64,000 nucleotides of DNA from Anthopleura xanthogrammica (taxonomy: Eukaryota > Cnidaria > Anthozoa > Actiniaria > Actiniidae): NCBI GenBank assembly GCA_964019055.1, contig OZ025214.1:12223163-12287162 (forward strand), written 5' to 3'. Each line of letters starts with the position of its first letter. The first letter of the stretch is position 1. Made by a program: the position numbers and the translations under genes. Shown piece after piece: positions 56,110-64,000 of the stretch. Below the pieces are notes generated by a model, which ran no database searches, had not been told where the DNA came from, and saw only the letters and a program-made list of their open reading frames with translations.

Positions 56110-58878
56110 TATCATCATCACCATCATCTCTACCATCATCATCATCACCATCATCACCACCTTCACCACCATCATCATCATCATCATTATCATCATCATC
56201 ATTATCATCATCATTATCATCAACACCATCATCATCACCATCATCACCACCATCATCATCATCATCATCATTATCATCATCACCATCATCCCTACCATCA
56301 TCGTCACCACCATCATCATCATCATCACCATCATCATCACCATCATCATCATTATCATCATCACCATCATCCCTACCATCATCTTCACCACCATCATCAT
56401 CACCATCATCATCACCATCATAATCACCATCATCATCACCATCATCATCATCATCTTCATTAGCATCAGCTACAGTTGCTCCCAAAAATAATCACTATCA
56501 TCATCTTCTTCATCATCATCAACAACGTCATCATAATCAACAGCTACAATTGTTCCCAAAAATAGATAATAACAGGAACGTCAGAGATTACATGCTATTT
56601 CTTTTGTTTTCAGCCATCATGGAGCTCCTGACATTCTTAGGAGGGATGGTTAGTCAACTAACAAGTGGTATATGGATCCAAAACCACGGTTTCATCACGC
56701 CATATTGGTTCATCTTAGCCTGCCTTCTATTCTCCGTCCTCTACACAGTCTTCTTCCTTCCTGAATCAAGACCTCCAAGTGAAGTCACAGAGAAAACCAA
56801 ACTTGTCAGCTTCCAAAGCATCAAAAGAATTTGGGTCGTTTATAAAGCTCCTAGGGAGGGGGGTCGATTAAACTTAGTCCTCTTGACCCTCAGTAGCGCG
56901 TTTTCACAAATTGCGACTCAAGGGACTAGTGGAGTAATCACACTCTTTGTTCTTCACACTCCGTTGTGTTTCTCTCCCGAATTTGTTGGGTATATTGCAG
57001 CATTAAGAAGTCTTTCTATTGGAATTGGAGCTATACTTGGGATTAAACTTCTCGGGAAATGGCTGACTGAACTTACGATATCAAGGATTGGAATTGTATC
57101 GAATATGGGGGGTTTGGTGACAACTGGCCTCTCGAAAACGACACTTCTAGTCTTCATGGGTATGTATAAAAGAATTAATACATTGAGATACAAGATATGG
57201 GCACGTTTTTTTAAGATTCGGTAATACGAGCAACAAAATCGTGCAACTTGTCGCGCAACGAGGGAAGGAAGGAAATTGAAAGGAATGAAGAAGACTTTCT
57301 CTTCCTCTTCTCTCGTCTCATCTCATATCGTTTCCTCTTGTCTCCTCCAATCCCCTCTCGTCTCCTCTCCACTCGTCTCGTCTCATCTCATATCGTTTCC
57401 TCTTCTCTCCTCCCCTCTCGTATCCTCTCCTCTTCTCTCCGTACCGAAGTATTTGTAGTGCAATATTCACTTCTACAAGAAAATTTATATCTCTTTTTTA
57501 TGGTTGACTAGCTAGTGTTCTCACGTTTTTCTTCTGCATTTAGCTCCAGTTATCGGCTTGTTTGGGGGCTGTGTGGTTCCTATCTTTAGAGGAATGATGT
57601 CAAGAATTGTCAGCAAAGATGAACAAGGTAACTGATGCACCATTAACGCCATTATCATATATTACATCATGCAGTCTCAGGTAAGGTAGCATTGTCCCTT
57701 TGAAATGGTCCAAAATTGCCAATATCCGGGAATTTCTCAGTTACTGCTATTTTCATAAATGTTTTATGCTCAAAATTGAGCTTGCATTCCGACGTGCTGC
57801 AAGGGGTCCATAGGTGACGTGCGTCCGTCCCCACGAGAGAACAAATGAAAAACACTTTGCTGTCAAGATTTTTGTTAATCATTGTTTTTGTCGAAGCCAT
57901 CCATCCAACATGGCGGCAAAAATTTCACAAGCACCCTCAAGATTTGCACAAATTTAACATGCAATTGTCATCACCAGCATTTTTCGTTTCGTTAACAGGT
58001 GCACTTTTCTCAGCCGTGGCCTCAGTTGAGACACTCTGCAACTTTATTGGTGCCTTCATCTTCAATTCTCTTTATCCAGCCTCCCTAAGATTCGATTTTC
58101 CGGGATTTGTATTTTTTGTCGGAGCGTTCATATGTCTGCTACCATTCCTCTTTACCTGGTTAGTTTATACGATTAGCGGCCGTGCCTTTGCATCGAAGCG
58201 AGACTTACGTTGAGCTTGCAACGATAGAGACGTTAATAATTCTCCAAGGTGTTTTAACGAGGTCTCTATCATTGCAAGCTCAACGTTAGTCTCGCTTCGA
58301 TGCAAAGGCACGGCTACCTTTCAAGATGGCGCAGGGAGCTGTGAAAGAGACTATTAAATTTATCAATAAGGAATAAATTATCACTGAAGTCAAACTCGGG
58401 TGACAGAACCTATAATACTAAGAAATGCATGGGAGCTCGAATTGGATAAAATATAATGTTTTCACTGTCTCCGAGTCTGAAATAAGTCTGACATAACTGA
58501 TTATTTATCACTAAAATAAAGTTATTATAACTGGTAAATTTACTAATTTACTAAAGTTAATTTTTCAATTTCTTATATGACAACCTTTTTGCAATTAGGT
58601 GTATCTAATTCTTGTTTTTCATAAGGTCCATGACGTAAACATGCATACTAATATACTCCATCGCTTCTGGTATATTTTTCAGCTGCTTCAAGAACCCCAC
58701 GGTTCTTTTGTCTAAGAAAGACCGAGTACAAATTGTTGGAAACTATGAACAAATGCCAGATGACAACCTTAACGACCCTGTAAAAAGTTTAGATAGCTCT
58801 AGTACAGAAGGAACGAACATCGTCTCTCCAGGATCACAAGTTAGTTGTAATAGGTACAACACTGAGCCATGCGCATGA
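53229..58878 (+). CDS. SLC46-family MFS transporter (proton-coupled folate transporter-like)
   Basis: Twelve-helix major facilitator transporter. Six exons: 53229-53444, 54417-54729, 56614-57159, 57544-57627, 57999-58158 and 58683-58878, total 504 aa, all GT/AG with phases 0, 1, 1, 1, 2. Helix 1 has the SLC46-typical EP motif (TAEPVVFFYAYGLF); a glycosylation-rich loop (NETALNST) follows; the loop 2-3 signature reads GSWTDSRGRKPALLLP; NGLCGYFTTLVMGVMAYIAD lies in helix 4, and SKDEQGALFSAVASVETL precedes helix 11. The C terminus has an acidic/Ser tail after VGNYEQMPDD. Relatives SLC46A1 (folate/heme) and SLC46A3 (lysosomal) cannot be told apart here. Introns 1, 2 and 5 are stuffed with repeats. 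Ends in TGA at 58876. Confidence 0.93.
53645..54071. mobile_element. MITE interrupted by a SINE, in SLC46 intron 1
   Basis: ATTAAAAGCTTTTGATACAA at the left and TTGTATCAAAAGCTTTTAAT at the right are inverted; inner arms GGTAAAAGATCTCAAGTC / GACTTGAGATCTTTTACC pair perfectly. The SINE at 53797-53975 separates the arms. Confidence 0.9.
53797..53975 (-). mobile_element. tRNA-derived SINE, full-length copy
   Basis: On the minus strand the head GGGTGGCGTAGTGGTGAGAG (box A) and GAGTTCGAGCAC (box B-like) lead into TCGTATGTGAGTAGGGTTG, CTCTTCTGTGC and the tail GGGTTTTCCTCCCTCC. Other copies: 54790-54935 (plus) and 55078-55215 (minus). Confidence 0.8.
54187..54217. repeat. Perfect 14-bp-arm palindrome
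   Basis: CATAGTTGGTTACC, a 3-base loop, then GGTAACCAACTATG. Next to a decayed tRNA-like SINE (54281-54315: GTGGCTGAGTGGTTAGG and GGTTCAAATCCC on the minus strand). Confidence 0.9.
54790..54935 (+). mobile_element. SINE copy in SLC46 intron 2
   Basis: CTCTCACCAATGCGACC, CTGTGTCGTATGTGAGTAGA, GTTGGTTCTCTCCTGC and TTCTCCGGTTTTCTTCC follow the family order in plus orientation; it abuts the preceding exon by about 60 bp. Confidence 0.75.
55078..55215 (-). mobile_element. SINE copy in SLC46 intron 2
   Basis: GGAGGGAGGAAAACCAGAGA, AGGAGAGAACCAACAAG, CACATACAACACCGA and TTGGTGAGAGG are the same family in minus orientation. Confidence 0.75.
55397..55664. mobile_element. MITE with ~110-bp arms in SLC46 intron 2
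   Basis: CATAGGCCTTTCTTGATATT and AATATTAAGAAAGGCCTATG are inverted ends; arms continue through TTCATGAAGTC / GACTTCATGAA, TTTGCATACTTCTATG / CATAGAAGTATGCAAA and GGCTTTTTGC / GCAAAAAGCC. Confidence 0.9.
55903..56465. repeat. Long (ATC)n compound microsatellite in SLC46 intron 2
   Basis: About 560 bp of ATC/ACC/ATT triplets. Frames in five readings are open for 178-210 codons solely because of the triplet repeat. Confidence 0.98.
57290..57445. repeat. CT-rich TCTCGTCTCC tract in SLC46 intron 3
   Basis: Two partial copies of a ~70-bp segment (CGTCTCATCTCATATCGTTT at 57313 and 57377) in a pyrimidine-rich run. Confidence 0.8.
57771..57812. repeat. Solo right end of the GACGTCA MITE
   Basis: CAAAATTGAGCTTGCATTCC + GACGTGCTGCAAGGGGTCC matches the right end of 18852-19007. 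Confidence 0.7.
58175..58358. mobile_element. MITE with hairpin arms (GTGCCTTTGCATC family), copy 2
   Basis: About 50-bp arms: GGCCGTGCCTTTGCATCGAA and GCGAGACTTACGTTGAGC at the left mirrored as GCTCAACGTTAGTCTCGC and TTCGATGCAAAGGCACGGCT. Tail CTTTCAAGATGGCGCAGGGA is shared with the 20849 copy. It begins 17 bp into SLC46 intron 5. Confidence 0.92.
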
Positions 58879-59044
58879 AATGTCTGAATTTTTTTTTATA
58901 TAGAAAAAAATCATTTTTAGAATCTTTCTTAATTTTTTTTTGTTTGCTTTTTCATTAGTTCCCAACATATTTTTCAAAACAGTTGTAATTATTTCACAGT
59001 TTTGAAGGTATAGACTGACATTTTTGAGACTACCTTATTGGTAT

Positions 59045-59334
59045 ATAGCTAATTTCAAAAAAAAAGTTGGTGAAGTTTTTTGTTGCATGTTGCATACCAA
59101 GCCCGAAATGCAGTATGGTTGATGAGAAGCAGCAAAAAGCAAAAGATTGAAGCAGCAAAAGGTCATGACAATATGGGATTTTTGCAAACTTTGTCACGTT
59201 TTTCCAGCATATTTTCTTTTGTGCTGACGTTATTTTCTTATGAATATAATACATTTCAAGCTTGGTAAGCAACATACAACATGCAACAAAACCTTCACCA
59301 ACTGCATGACCCTTTTTGAAATAGCTGTATACTA
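59045..59334. mobile_element. MITE with ~60-bp imperfect arms
   Basis: TTGGTGAAGTTTTTTGTTGC + ATGTTGCATACCAAGC is mirrored by GCTTGGTAAGCAACATACAA + CATGCAACAAAACCTTCACC. No coding capacity. Confidence 0.85.
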
Positions 59335-59339
59335 TAAAA

Positions 59340-60405
59340 CACTTATATTCTCAACAATCGGGGGCTCTACAATCAAAAATATATATTTCTAATTAATTCC
59401 TATTTGCTATTTTATTATTATTTTTATATGACAACGTTCTTGCAATTAGATATACATCCTGTCCCCCAGCCAGTTGCAAGTAAAAGTGAAAAATAGGAAG
59501 TAGACTAGATGAAAGTGTATCGCTGTATAACTTAATTATATGATAGATAGATTTTTAGAGTCATTTGTTTGCTTACGTTTTTTCGCTAATATTCTAAGGC
59601 AGACTAACATGAAAAGTTGTTGAATTTTGTAAAGAATTCTCACTTCGAGTTGGCTTTCATGAAAATAAGTTTGGTCATCATCGTTACATTCAGTGAATAA
59701 TAGTTGAAGACATGAGTGGTGCATTTTTTTGTTTGTTTTTTAAATTACCAACCAGAAATCTATTGGACATTCCAACAAAGCAAAGTGACAAAACCTATTG
59801 TTAAGATAATTGACACATTAACATCATAATGTTTATAAACCTTACTTCCACTTAATATTAAATAGTTTCGGAAATAGAAAAAGTATTATCACAGAAATTA
59901 GAAATGTATGCATTTTATATATAGAAATTGGAAAAGAAAGCAAAATTTATGATCTAGTTTTGATATGTTAATATAAATAAATATGTTAAAATGAATAAAC
60001 ATACTATACTGATGACAACGTTTTTTGGTTTCAGTAATATCTGTCACTTTCGAAAGACCGATGATTAGTTTGAAGTAGTTAAAAGTAGTTTCCAAATAAG
60101 GTTGAGTTCATTGAAATCTTATAGTTTCGCCCTAGTAGGATGCAGTTTCGATTCCATCTTTCTTTATTTAGCTTCGCCTTTTTACAAACGAAATGAAATG
60201 AAATCTTTTCTCTCAATAAAATAATGCAGAAATTCTCTAAGAAAGTATTTTGGAAATGCTCAAAGTCTCAAGGGAAACCAATGTGGTTTTATTTATCCTT
60301 TCAGTTCTGAGATTTTAAATTACGAATTTAGGTTATAAAGTTAAAAGTTAGGTATATTCAGTTGATCTCAGTAACATATTCGATTAAAAATTATTAAAAT
60401 GAAGG
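59340..60405. other. No gene recognised
   Basis: AT-rich spacer between two convergent genes; nothing identified. Confidence 0.5.
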
Positions 60406-60416
60406 AAAGTGGCACT

Positions 60417-60422
60417 TTTATT
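60417..60422 (-). terminator. Polyadenylation signal of the multipass membrane gene
   Basis: AATAAA on the minus strand 44 bp after the stop codon. Confidence 0.6.
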
Positions 60423-60465
60423 TTCAATCTTTCATCAAAATACATGCATAACAATAGATGTTTTC

Positions 60466-62292
60466 TCAGAAAAAACTAGGAAAAGAACAGTTATATTTTG
60501 GAAGATACTGCTTGCTATGGCGATCGTAATTCATTTTTACGACCTCAAACAAATGCTGACTGAAGTAAAGAACAGCAAACCAAACCATAATTCCATTAAT
60601 TATCATGTGATGTCGCCATTTCTTCTTCCAAACTCTGTTGACTGCTATATTCATGACACGAGTTTGGATCAACAGAGAAATCACATTGAAGACCAAGTCA
60701 ATGAGTAAGCCAATCACAGCACGGAAAAAGAATTCTAGTATTAAATTCTCACTAAAGAAAGGTTTAGGTTTGGTATACATTAGTTGGTATATAGTGATAA
60801 ATCCTAACGCAGTTATCAATGCAGTAGATTCTTGCATCATAATCTGGATGGTCACATCAGCAATGAAACGCCTGCTTCTTGGGCTGCGGTACTTTGGTTG
60901 TCTACTTCTCTGTCGTCGCACCAAACGACACAAATACTCCCAGATATGATCTCTCATTGTAATAGTAAGCCTTTCCAAAAGATCTATAATGGCATGGACT
61001 ATTCCCAGAGCAATAAACAAACCAATACTGTTAAGTTCTGCCTGCATAACACGAAATACCACTGCAGATGTGCCATAAATTACTGAGACAAGAACATGAG
61101 CAGCGCCAGGGTGGATGATTCCGTTTAAATTCTGTGCACCAAGGCGAGATATTCCCTTGGGAATGGCAGAGAACATGGGACACATCGCTGCAATCAAGAA
61201 CTTTAAAATCATATTCTCTTGCTTGACATACAATGGAAATAATCTGTACACCAAGAAGAACGCCACAGGCATCCCAAAAAGGAACTGTGCAGACAAAACT
61301 ACAAATAACTGCATCGTTTTACCACAAGATCTTGGATAAAAACTTCGCGACAGAAGAAAATGATTGAGAAAGACCACAGAAGCAAACAGTACATTCAAAG
61401 GTATTCCTGTCCATGAGGTCTGCCGGGACATTCCATACATTTGTAAGTTGAGTCGGTACACAACATCAAGGAAAGAAGATAGAAGATTGAAAGCTAACAA
61501 GTTTAAGTCTTTGATTAAGGAAAATGGAAAGACTACCACCACGAAAGAAAAATCCCATAGTTGAATGATAAAACCTTCTACAAATTCAGCTGTAACTTTA
61601 AGGTGTCGAACATTCTGTGGAATCATGTTCCGTTGGTCATGAAAGCACCACTCCACAGTGCTGAAGTCAAGGAAAACCATGGTAATAGCTAAAAAACCTG
61701 TTACTGTCCCAGCCAGTGTTTGGATCAGGAGCACACTTTTGAGACACTCCCATAAAGACTTCTTGAATGTTGGCAGGTTAAGTTTCCATGCTTTGGGCTC
61801 TTCTTCAAGATATTGTGGAGGTTCATGCTCTCGAAATATCGTATCCGTAGGATCAAATGATATGAAATCTTCAAGATGGTCCAATTGATCGTTGCTGTCG
61901 GCAGGGTCTTGTAGCTCGTTTGATTGTCTGTTATTGTTTTGGTAATACGCTTCTATTAGTGTAACTCCTGTACAGCTCTCCACCAAGTACGCAACAAAGG
62001 CCAGAATCTCCGCAATCATGATGAACTTAGAAGATCTTTTATCGGATGAGTGAATGACTAACGTTGCAAGAATTCCGTCGGGGCAACCTTTCAGAACTGA
62101 GGCAAACTGCTGATAGCAACAGAAACCCTGAATGACTGACTGTACAATTGGACCCTGTTGAATGCTATTTTTATAACAGTCGTCTTTGGAAACTGAAGTT
62201 GAAAAAAAAGCCACAAAGAAAACCAAAGAGGCGCCGAACAGGAAACGCAAGAGAGAAAGGGTGGTCCATGCAATTGGTTTTATGTTGCACAA
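60466..62292 (-). CDS. Uncharacterised multipass membrane protein
   Basis: One exon open for 608 codons, with at least ten hydrophobic segments, for example ILAFVAYLVESCTGVTLI, LLIQTLAGTVTGFLAITMVF, LWDFSFVVVVFPFSLI, LFIALGIVHAIIDLL and FRAVIGLLIDLVFNVISLLI. A conserved-looking core has NGIIHPGAAHVLVSVIYGTS followed by a basic loop RLVRRQRSRQPKYRSPRSRR. Between helices 2 and 3 lies an acidic stretch (DPADSNDQLDHLEDFISFDP). No transporter, channel or enzyme signature is recognised. The frame has no ATG near its start: an in-frame TGA lies seven codons before the first codon used here, so the start must be in an upstream exon or at a non-ATG codon. A pyrimidine tract ending CAACTTCAG at 62193 is a plausible acceptor. 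Real gene, unknown function. Confidence 0.75.
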   Translation of the reverse strand: MCNIKPIAWTTLSLLRFLFGASLVFFVAFFSTSVSKDDCYKNSIQQGPIVQSVIQGFCCYQQFASVLKGCPDGILATLVIHSSDKRSSKFIMIAEILAFVAYLVESCTGVTLIEAYYQNNNRQSNELQDPADSNDQLDHLEDFISFDPTDTIFREHEPPQYLEEEPKAWKLNLPTFKKSLWECLKSVLLIQTLAGTVTGFLAITMVFLDFSTVEWCFHDQRNMIPQNVRHLKVTAEFVEGFIIQLWDFSFVVVVFPFSLIKDLNLLAFNLLSSFLDVVYRLNLQMYGMSRQTSWTGIPLNVLFASVVFLNHFLLSRSFYPRSCGKTMQLFVVLSAQFLFGMPVAFFLVYRLFPLYVKQENMILKFLIAAMCPMFSAIPKGISRLGAQNLNGIIHPGAAHVLVSVIYGTSAVVFRVMQAELNSIGLFIALGIVHAIIDLLERLTITMRDHIWEYLCRLVRRQRSRQPKYRSPRSRRFIADVTIQIMMQESTALITALGFITIYQLMYTKPKPFFSENLILEFFFRAVIGLLIDLVFNVISLLIQTRVMNIAVNRVWKKKWRHHMIINGIMVWFAVLYFSQHLFEVVKMNYDRHSKQYLPKYNCSFPSFF

Positions 62293-62572
62293 ACACTTTC
62301 GCTCACAGTTTCAGGATACCTTCCCGATAAGCGTGCGACATCTGATTAGCAAGCCAATAAGTATTATCTTTAATATTCTGAAAGAAGCTAAGGAAGTTCT
62401 ATCTAGAACCTATGACCAAGTCTCCAGAAGTGGAACGTACATTCCAGAAGAGGTACATTACCTAAATTTTGTGGAAGTTATAAATAAAGATACCCATATC
62501 ACATCCTCAATGAAAAACACAGAAAAAAGACTTTCGGACAACTTAAGATTCATTATTCAATGCCATTGATAA

Positions 62573-62747
62573 TAAAAAATGAATGAATGGGCTAAGAATT
62601 AAAGAAAAGGAATTAAACTGTGACTGACTGACGGACGGGATGGACGCACGGGCGGACGGACAGACGGATTGATGGGGGATAGGTGGATGGATAGATTATT
62701 GATGAATGAATCGCCATCCTATCTAAATAAGTCGACTGCAATCATGG
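62573..62747. repeat. GGACGGAC/GGATGG-rich short tract
   Basis: Degenerate GACTGACGGACGGGATGG repeats at about 62625-62690. Confidence 0.6.
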
Positions 62748-63100
62748 AATACACCAGTTTCACATTCGATGGAAACCGCTGTTTTTGAAGACGACAGACT
62801 CATTTGCACAGACTTAGCCTCGTTTATAAGTCAGCTATTCAACGACATCATTAAAAGTCTGTGGGATTTCAAAACATTGGTATTGTTCAACTTACACATT
62901 CTTTACATTACGGTTGACTTTTGCAAATCATTAGCAACAGCCAACTGTAATGTAAAGAATGTGCAAGTTGAATAATACCAATCCCACGGACTTTTAATGG
63001 TGTAATTGAATAGATGACTTATAAACGAGGCTAAGCCTGTGCAAATGAGTCTGTGTTCTTCAAAAACAGCGGTTTCCACCGAATGTGAAACTGGAGTATT
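62748..63100. mobile_element. Fold-back element with ~145-bp arms
   Basis: AATACACCAGTTTCACATTC...GTCTGTGGGATTT at the left is mirrored by AATCCCACGGACTTT...GAATGTGAAACTGGAGTATT at the right; the inner pair ACTTACACATTCTTTACATT / AATGTAAAGAATGTGCAAGT closes on a loop of about 40 bp. No ORF belongs to it. Confidence 0.93.
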
Positions 63101-63184
63101 GAGACGTAATCTTCCTTTTTTATTACTTTTTAAGTCAAGGAAGTCACAGCATTTTTAGGTTCGGCTGCAAAGAATCTCGGTCAT

Positions 63185-63352
63185 AATAGACCTCTTTACC
63201 TTCGTATGCAAATTGCCCATTTCGACCACATGATATTCCCTTGAGAAATGTTCTTTTGTTAAAATATTTACACATGAAAGAATCAACTCCCAAGAGTGGC
63301 ATCACGTGGTCTGAAATGGGCACAACAAACAACGAAGGTAAAGAGGTCTATT
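63185..63352. mobile_element. Complete AATAGACCTCTTT-family MITE
   Basis: AATAGACCTCTTTACCTTCG and CGAAGGTAAAGAGGTCTATT are perfect inverted ends; inner arms GCCCATTTCGACCAC / GTGGTCTGAAATGGGC pair with one mismatch region. Fragments at 19146 and 21317. Confidence 0.9.
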
Positions 63353-64000
63353 GTCATCGATCAAATCCATCATCAGTTCTGTCCGACAGGTTCATCAAAA
63401 AAGTGCACATTTTTCAACGAATATATCGTATCTAGGACACATTGATTAATATCAGTCTAAGGCAAAATTTAAATATTCCTTTTTTGCAGGAGGGCAGCCA
63501 CCGTGACTAAGTGTTCTATTAACTGACTACAATACGTAAGACTGGTGGCGTGACTTCAGAGCGTGACACGGATCACAAGACGCGACGTCTGGTAATCCTT
63601 ATTGTCAACAACTTCAGTTACATTCTCCGTTCGCGCCATTGAAGAAAACTTTCACCAATCTTCATTGAATTGATGTAAGTATATAACTTTCTTCACTCCT
63701 GTTATCCATTCTAAGAAAAATATAAGATACTTTCAAACTATATGGATTATTTTATGAACTCTTTAGTTCACTAAGATATCGTTCAGCAGCAAGAACAAGG
63801 TATCATCTTGCATAATCATAATCCTTGTTAGGTCGCATTCACAGCTCATGTCGCTTCGTCAGAACATTGATGTGTCTAAAACTTGGTTATAAAGTATATA
63901 TTTTGCACATAAGTTGAAAGCAGAAAAGTTTGCTAGCTTTATTATTCGATCAGTGCTATGAGTTTATCGAGTATTGAATTTCTTTTGAAATAACCATTTG
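63353..64000. other. No gene recognised; possible 5' exon of an off-window gene
   Basis: A donor-like TGATGTAAGTATA at 63674 after a less AT-rich stretch (63530-63670, with GCGTGACACGGATC and GTTCGCGCCATTG) could end a noncoding first exon of a plus-strand gene beyond the edge. This is a guess from composition. Confidence 0.25.

Noticed and set aside
55859..56491. Five overlapping open frames of 178-210 codons rich in Ile, Ser, His, Met or Asp
   Set aside because: All are translations of the (ATC)n microsatellite in an intron; open in many frames at once.
57845..58213. 122-codon frame starting before SLC46 exon 5
   Set aside because: The open part before 57999 is intron read through the splice acceptor; only 57999-58158 aligns with the family.
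62186..62569. 127-codon plus-strand frame antisense to the multipass membrane gene
   Set aside because: Half of it is the antisense of a better-supported coding exon; the rest has no family resemblance.

Overview
The window looks like nuclear DNA from a cnidarian, probably a stony coral or other hexacoral. It is AT-rich, has spliced genes with canonical GT/AG introns, compact intergenic spacing and very many short inverted-repeat transposons and tRNA-derived SINEs. The gene content is animal: a myosin regulatory light chain, MED28, an SLC46-type transporter, two class A GPCRs and a vanin-like amidase. The organism call is inference from gene style and repeat types; no species marker is present.

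Layout. 1-1.4 kb: minus-strand vanin/biotinidase-like gene, cut by the left edge. 1.9-2.7 kb: decayed YqaJ-domain transposon gene. 3.9-9.8 kb: diverged segmental duplications (blocks A and B), a short inverted-repeat element, and a 1.27 kb element with perfect 26-bp terminal inverted repeats around a broken Crypton-like tyrosine recombinase. 9.7-17.9 kb: a Death-domain gene (modelled exons at 9706, 14947, 15686, 17143) whose first intron holds a long ORF built of 14 tandem 30-residue repeats with one in-frame stop. 19.7-22.1 kb: minus-strand amine-receptor-like GPCR in three coding exons. 22-40 kb: gene-poor and repeat-rich, with nested MITEs, a 745-bp TTAA element, inverted satellite arrays and several minisatellites. 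40.5-41.5 kb: intronless orphan GPCR. 42.4-44.9 kb: myosin regulatory light chain (minus) with a perfect CArG box and CRE upstream. 46.0-47.6 kb: DAPIT/ATP5MK subunit of mitochondrial ATP synthase. 49.75-51.66 kb: MED28 (minus, four exons), head to head with a candidate 61-aa membrane microprotein. 53.2-58.9 kb: SLC46-like MFS transporter in six exons, its introns packed with repeats. 60.5-62.3 kb: uncharacterised multipass membrane protein (minus). The right end holds two further inverted-repeat elements.

There is no operon-like pathway here; neighbours are functionally unrelated, as expected for an animal genome. The most unusual parts are the tyrosine-recombinase element with terminal inverted repeats and the Death-domain locus, where several exons carry in-frame tandem repeats next to duplicated flanks. 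All exon models were built by eye from reading frame, splice-site consensus and family alignment; none is supported by transcripts.
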